A stretch of DNA of 64,000 bases from Serpentinimonas maccroryi (GTDB lineage Bacteria > Pseudomonadota > Gammaproteobacteria > Burkholderiales > Burkholderiaceae_C): NCBI RefSeq assembly GCF_000828915.1, contig NZ_AP014569.1:2513501-2577500 (forward strand). Direction: 5' to 3'. A model generated the notes under the pieces. That model searched no databases. It saw nothing but the letters and a program-made list of their open reading frames with translations, and was not told the DNA's origin. Of the stretch, positions 62,101 to 64,000 are shown in pieces. A program made the position numbers and the translations under genes. Positions within the stretch are counted from its first letter, which is position 1, and each line of letters begins with the position of its first letter.

Positions 62101-62796
62101 TCACATGCCCAGCGAGCGCAGCAAGGCGTCGGTGTCGCTGTCGCCGCCCCCTTTGGCGGCCGCTGGTGCAGGAGCCTGTTGCGCGGCGGCCTGCTCCATT
62201 AATTCATCCGGGTTTGGCGCTTCCTGGGGCTCAAAATCATACAGCCGTACAAACTCGGTGCGGTCGGTGGCAAGTTCCAAGTAAAAAATGTTGTTGCGTG
62301 CGGTGTAAAACGTCACGCGCCGCGCCTCCGGCTGGTCCAAATGTGCGTCCACGCTCAGCACCACCTGCTTGCTCAGCACCAGCATCTTGGGCTGGCTCTG
62401 CAAAATGTGGGTGTGCAGTTCGCGCTGCACCTTGCTGGTGAAATCGCCCAGCACCTGGTTCATCAGCTCACCCATCACGTTGCCCACCTCGTCCGAGGTG
62501 TGCGAGTTGGCCAGATCCTCCCGCGCCATGCCCATGCTCACCAGGTAGCTGTGGTAGATCTCCAGCGCCGCAGGGGCGCTGAAATTGAGGATCACCAAGC
62601 CCGAAAAGCCGCCGTCAAACAGCACGAAGCAGCCAATGTCGGGTTTGAGGCAGGTCTTGTGGATGCGCTGCACCATGCCCGAGTAGGTGATCGAGCTCTG
62701 CGTGGCCACACCCAGCACCTTGGTGACCGAGTTGCACAGGCTGGTCAACAAGTCTTCGGTGTTGAAAACGACTTCGGTGCGTTGGACGGGGTTCAT
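62101..62796 (-). CDS. DUF3334 protein, CheX/CheC-like
   Basis: The 231-residue protein matches DUF3334 (VVFNTEDLLTSLCNSVTKVLGV ... GCFVLFDGGFSGLVILNFSAPAALEIYHSYLVSMG). It has a DEVGNVMGELMNQVLG segment whose Glu/Asn pair recalls the active-site motif of CheX/CheC phosphatases of the chemotaxis system. No chemotaxis gene is in the window, so its role is unknown. The ATG at 62796 gives the family start. Confidence 0.75.
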   Translation of the reverse strand: MNPVQRTEVVFNTEDLLTSLCNSVTKVLGVATQSSITYSGMVQRIHKTCLKPDIGCFVLFDGGFSGLVILNFSAPAALEIYHSYLVSMGMAREDLANSHTSDEVGNVMGELMNQVLGDFTSKVQRELHTHILQSQPKMLVLSKQVVLSVDAHLDQPEARRVTFYTARNNIFYLELATDRTEFVRLYDFEPQEAPNPDELMEQAAAQQAPAPAAAKGGGDSDTDALLRSLGM

Positions 62797-62844
62797 GGGG
62801 GAGGCAGTGGAGCGGTGTGGTGGGGTGGACGGTTGCAAGTGTGC

Positions 62845-63924
62845 TCAGACGCTCGCGCGCTGCAGCAGCATCGAATCGCCGTAGCTAAAAAAACGGTAAC
62901 GTTGCGCCACCGCATGACTGTACAGCGCCATCACGTGATCGTAACCGGCAAAGGCCGTCACCAGCATCATCAGCGTGCTCTTGGGCAGATGAAAGTTGGT
63001 GATGAGCCGATCCACCAGCGCGAACTCAAACCCGGGCGTGATGTAGAGCGCCGTGTCGCCACTGGCCGCACCCGTGCGCGCCCAGCTCTCCAGCGTGCGC
63101 ACCGAGGTCGTGCCCACCGCCACCACGCGGCCGCCGCGAGCGCGCGCGTCGGCAATGGCTTGCTGGGTGGCCGCAGGCACCTCGTACCATTCGCTGTGCA
63201 TCACATGCTCATGGATGTTTTCGCTCTTGCAGGGCACAAAGGTGCCGGCCCCGATGTGCAGCGTCACGCTGGCGCGCTGCACCCCGAGCCGATCCAGCGC
63301 ATCGAGCACGCCCTGATCAAAGTGCAGCGCCGCCGTCGGGGCCGCCACGGCGCCGGGGCGCTGGGCAAACACGGTTTGGTAGCGCTCCTCGTCTTGCGCG
63401 TCATCGGCGTGTTCAATATAGGGCGGCAGCGGCACGTGCCCGTGCGCCGCCATCAGCGCATAAGGGTCTTGATCGAGCGCCAAGCGAAACAAGGTGCCCT
63501 CCTCATCGGGCCAGCGCCCCAGCAGGGTGGCTCGGGCAGCCACCGAGCGGCCATCGCGCTGCCACAGGTGCAGCACCGTGCCTGCAGGCGGCTTCTTGCT
63601 CACCTTCAGGTGCGCCAGCACCTCGTGGCCAGAGCTGGGCAGCACGCGCTCGATCAGCAGCTCCACCTTGCCGCCCGAGGGTTTCTCGCCATACAGGCGC
63701 GCCTTCATCACCTGCGTGTCGTTGAACACCAGCAGGTCCAGCGGGCTGAAGAAATCCGGTAGGTCGCGGAAAATGCGATCCCTTGGGGGCCAGCGGGTGC
63801 CATCGAGCAAGCGCGCTGCGCTGCGCTCCGGCGTGGGGTGTTGCGCGATCAACTCAGGCGGCAGGTGGTAATCGAAGTCGCTCAGCGTGAAAGCGCGTGA
63901 GGCGTCAGGGGGTGCAGATGGCAT
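62845..63924 (-). CDS. queA: S-adenosylmethionine:tRNA ribosyltransferase-isomerase
   Basis: The 359-residue enzyme transfers the ribosyl group of SAM to preQ1-tRNA in queuosine synthesis. Diagnostic segments are [54 protein letters not shown]-like [23 protein letters not shown], and [17 protein letters not shown]. The ATG at 63924 gives the usual length; an in-frame TTG lies at 63957. It works with tgt at 59228-60430. Confidence 0.96.
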   Translation of the reverse strand: MPSAPPDASRAFTLSDFDYHLPPELIAQHPTPERSAARLLDGTRWPPRDRIFRDLPDFFSPLDLLVFNDTQVMKARLYGEKPSGGKVELLIERVLPSSGHEVLAHLKVSKKPPAGTVLHLWQRDGRSVAARATLLGRWPDEEGTLFRLALDQDPYALMAAHGHVPLPPYIEHADDAQDEERYQTVFAQRPGAVAAPTAALHFDQGVLDALDRLGVQRASVTLHIGAGTFVPCKSENIHEHVMHSEWYEVPAATQQAIADARARGGRVVAVGTTSVRTLESWARTGAASGDTALYITPGFEFALVDRLITNFHLPKSTLMMLVTAFAGYDHVMALYSHAVAQRYRFFSYGDSMLLQRASV

Positions 63925-64000
63925 GGTGTGCTTGAGGGCCGGACAGGCCCGTTCCAAGTTGATAAGGGGTCTATTTTGCCGGGCTTTGGAGCCGGTGCTC

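Overview
The window is GC-rich, densely packed chromosomal DNA that looks like a betaproteobacterium of the Burkholderiales, probably Comamonadaceae. The grounds are DUF3567, a PhaM-type PHA granule protein, a hoxABCJ order like that of Cupriavidus necator, and a cbb operon with the same gene order as in that genus. The gene content is that of an aerobic hydrogen-oxidising chemolithoautotroph that concentrates CO2. The genus is inference; alkaliphilic H2 oxidisers such as Serpentinimonas, or Hydrogenophaga, would fit.

Layout. 1-5046: end of corA, mtnN, an acyl-CoA ligase, a toxin-antitoxin pair whose toxin is broken, and ssb. 5217-10690: a complete H2-sensing module on the plus strand (hoxA regulator, hoxB/hoxC regulatory hydrogenase, hoxJ kinase), with no energy-conserving hydrogenase or hyp genes in the window. 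11030-23946: a minus-strand alpha-carboxysome superoperon, in transcription order cbbL, cbbS, csoS2, csoSCA, csoS4A, csoS4B, two csoS1 genes, a RuBisCO assembly factor, mcdA, mcdB, cbbQ, cbbO, csoS1D and finally an unexpected cytosolic trypsin-like protease gene. 24098-27525: a first cbbR divergent from cbbL, pyruvate kinase, and a second cbbR. 27625-36722: a Calvin-cycle operon cbbY-F-P-T-Z-G-K-A ended by a strong terminator; it is the Cupriavidus-type cbb operon without RuBisCO, cbbX and cbbE. 36823-38321: sbtB and sbtA, a bicarbonate transporter with its PII-like partner. 38573-63924: mostly housekeeping genes (malic enzyme, lptD-surA-rsmA, amgK, rsmE, pntAA-AB-B, tgt, queA and others).

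How the parts fit. SbtA brings in bicarbonate, CsoSCA converts it to CO2 inside the carboxysome, and form IA RuBisCO fixes it. McdA/McdB space the particles along the nucleoid, CbbQ/CbbO and the assembly factor maintain RuBisCO, and the separate cbb operon regenerates ribulose bisphosphate and disposes of phosphoglycolate. Two CbbR-type regulators, each beside a nearly identical GTAAA(C/T)TTAC dyad, could coordinate the two fixation operons, while the hox module would report H2 availability.

Most notable: the trypsin-like protease gene 4 bases behind csoS1D; the apparent swap of the RuBisCO module out of the cbb operon; a terminator-like hairpin between cbbS and csoS2; a 218-base perfect repeat shared by the two csoS1 genes; a compact CsoS2 with a CxCx6CxC motif; and an internally deleted HigB toxin beside an intact antitoxin-protease fusion. 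All calls were made by reading the sequence; no database search was run.
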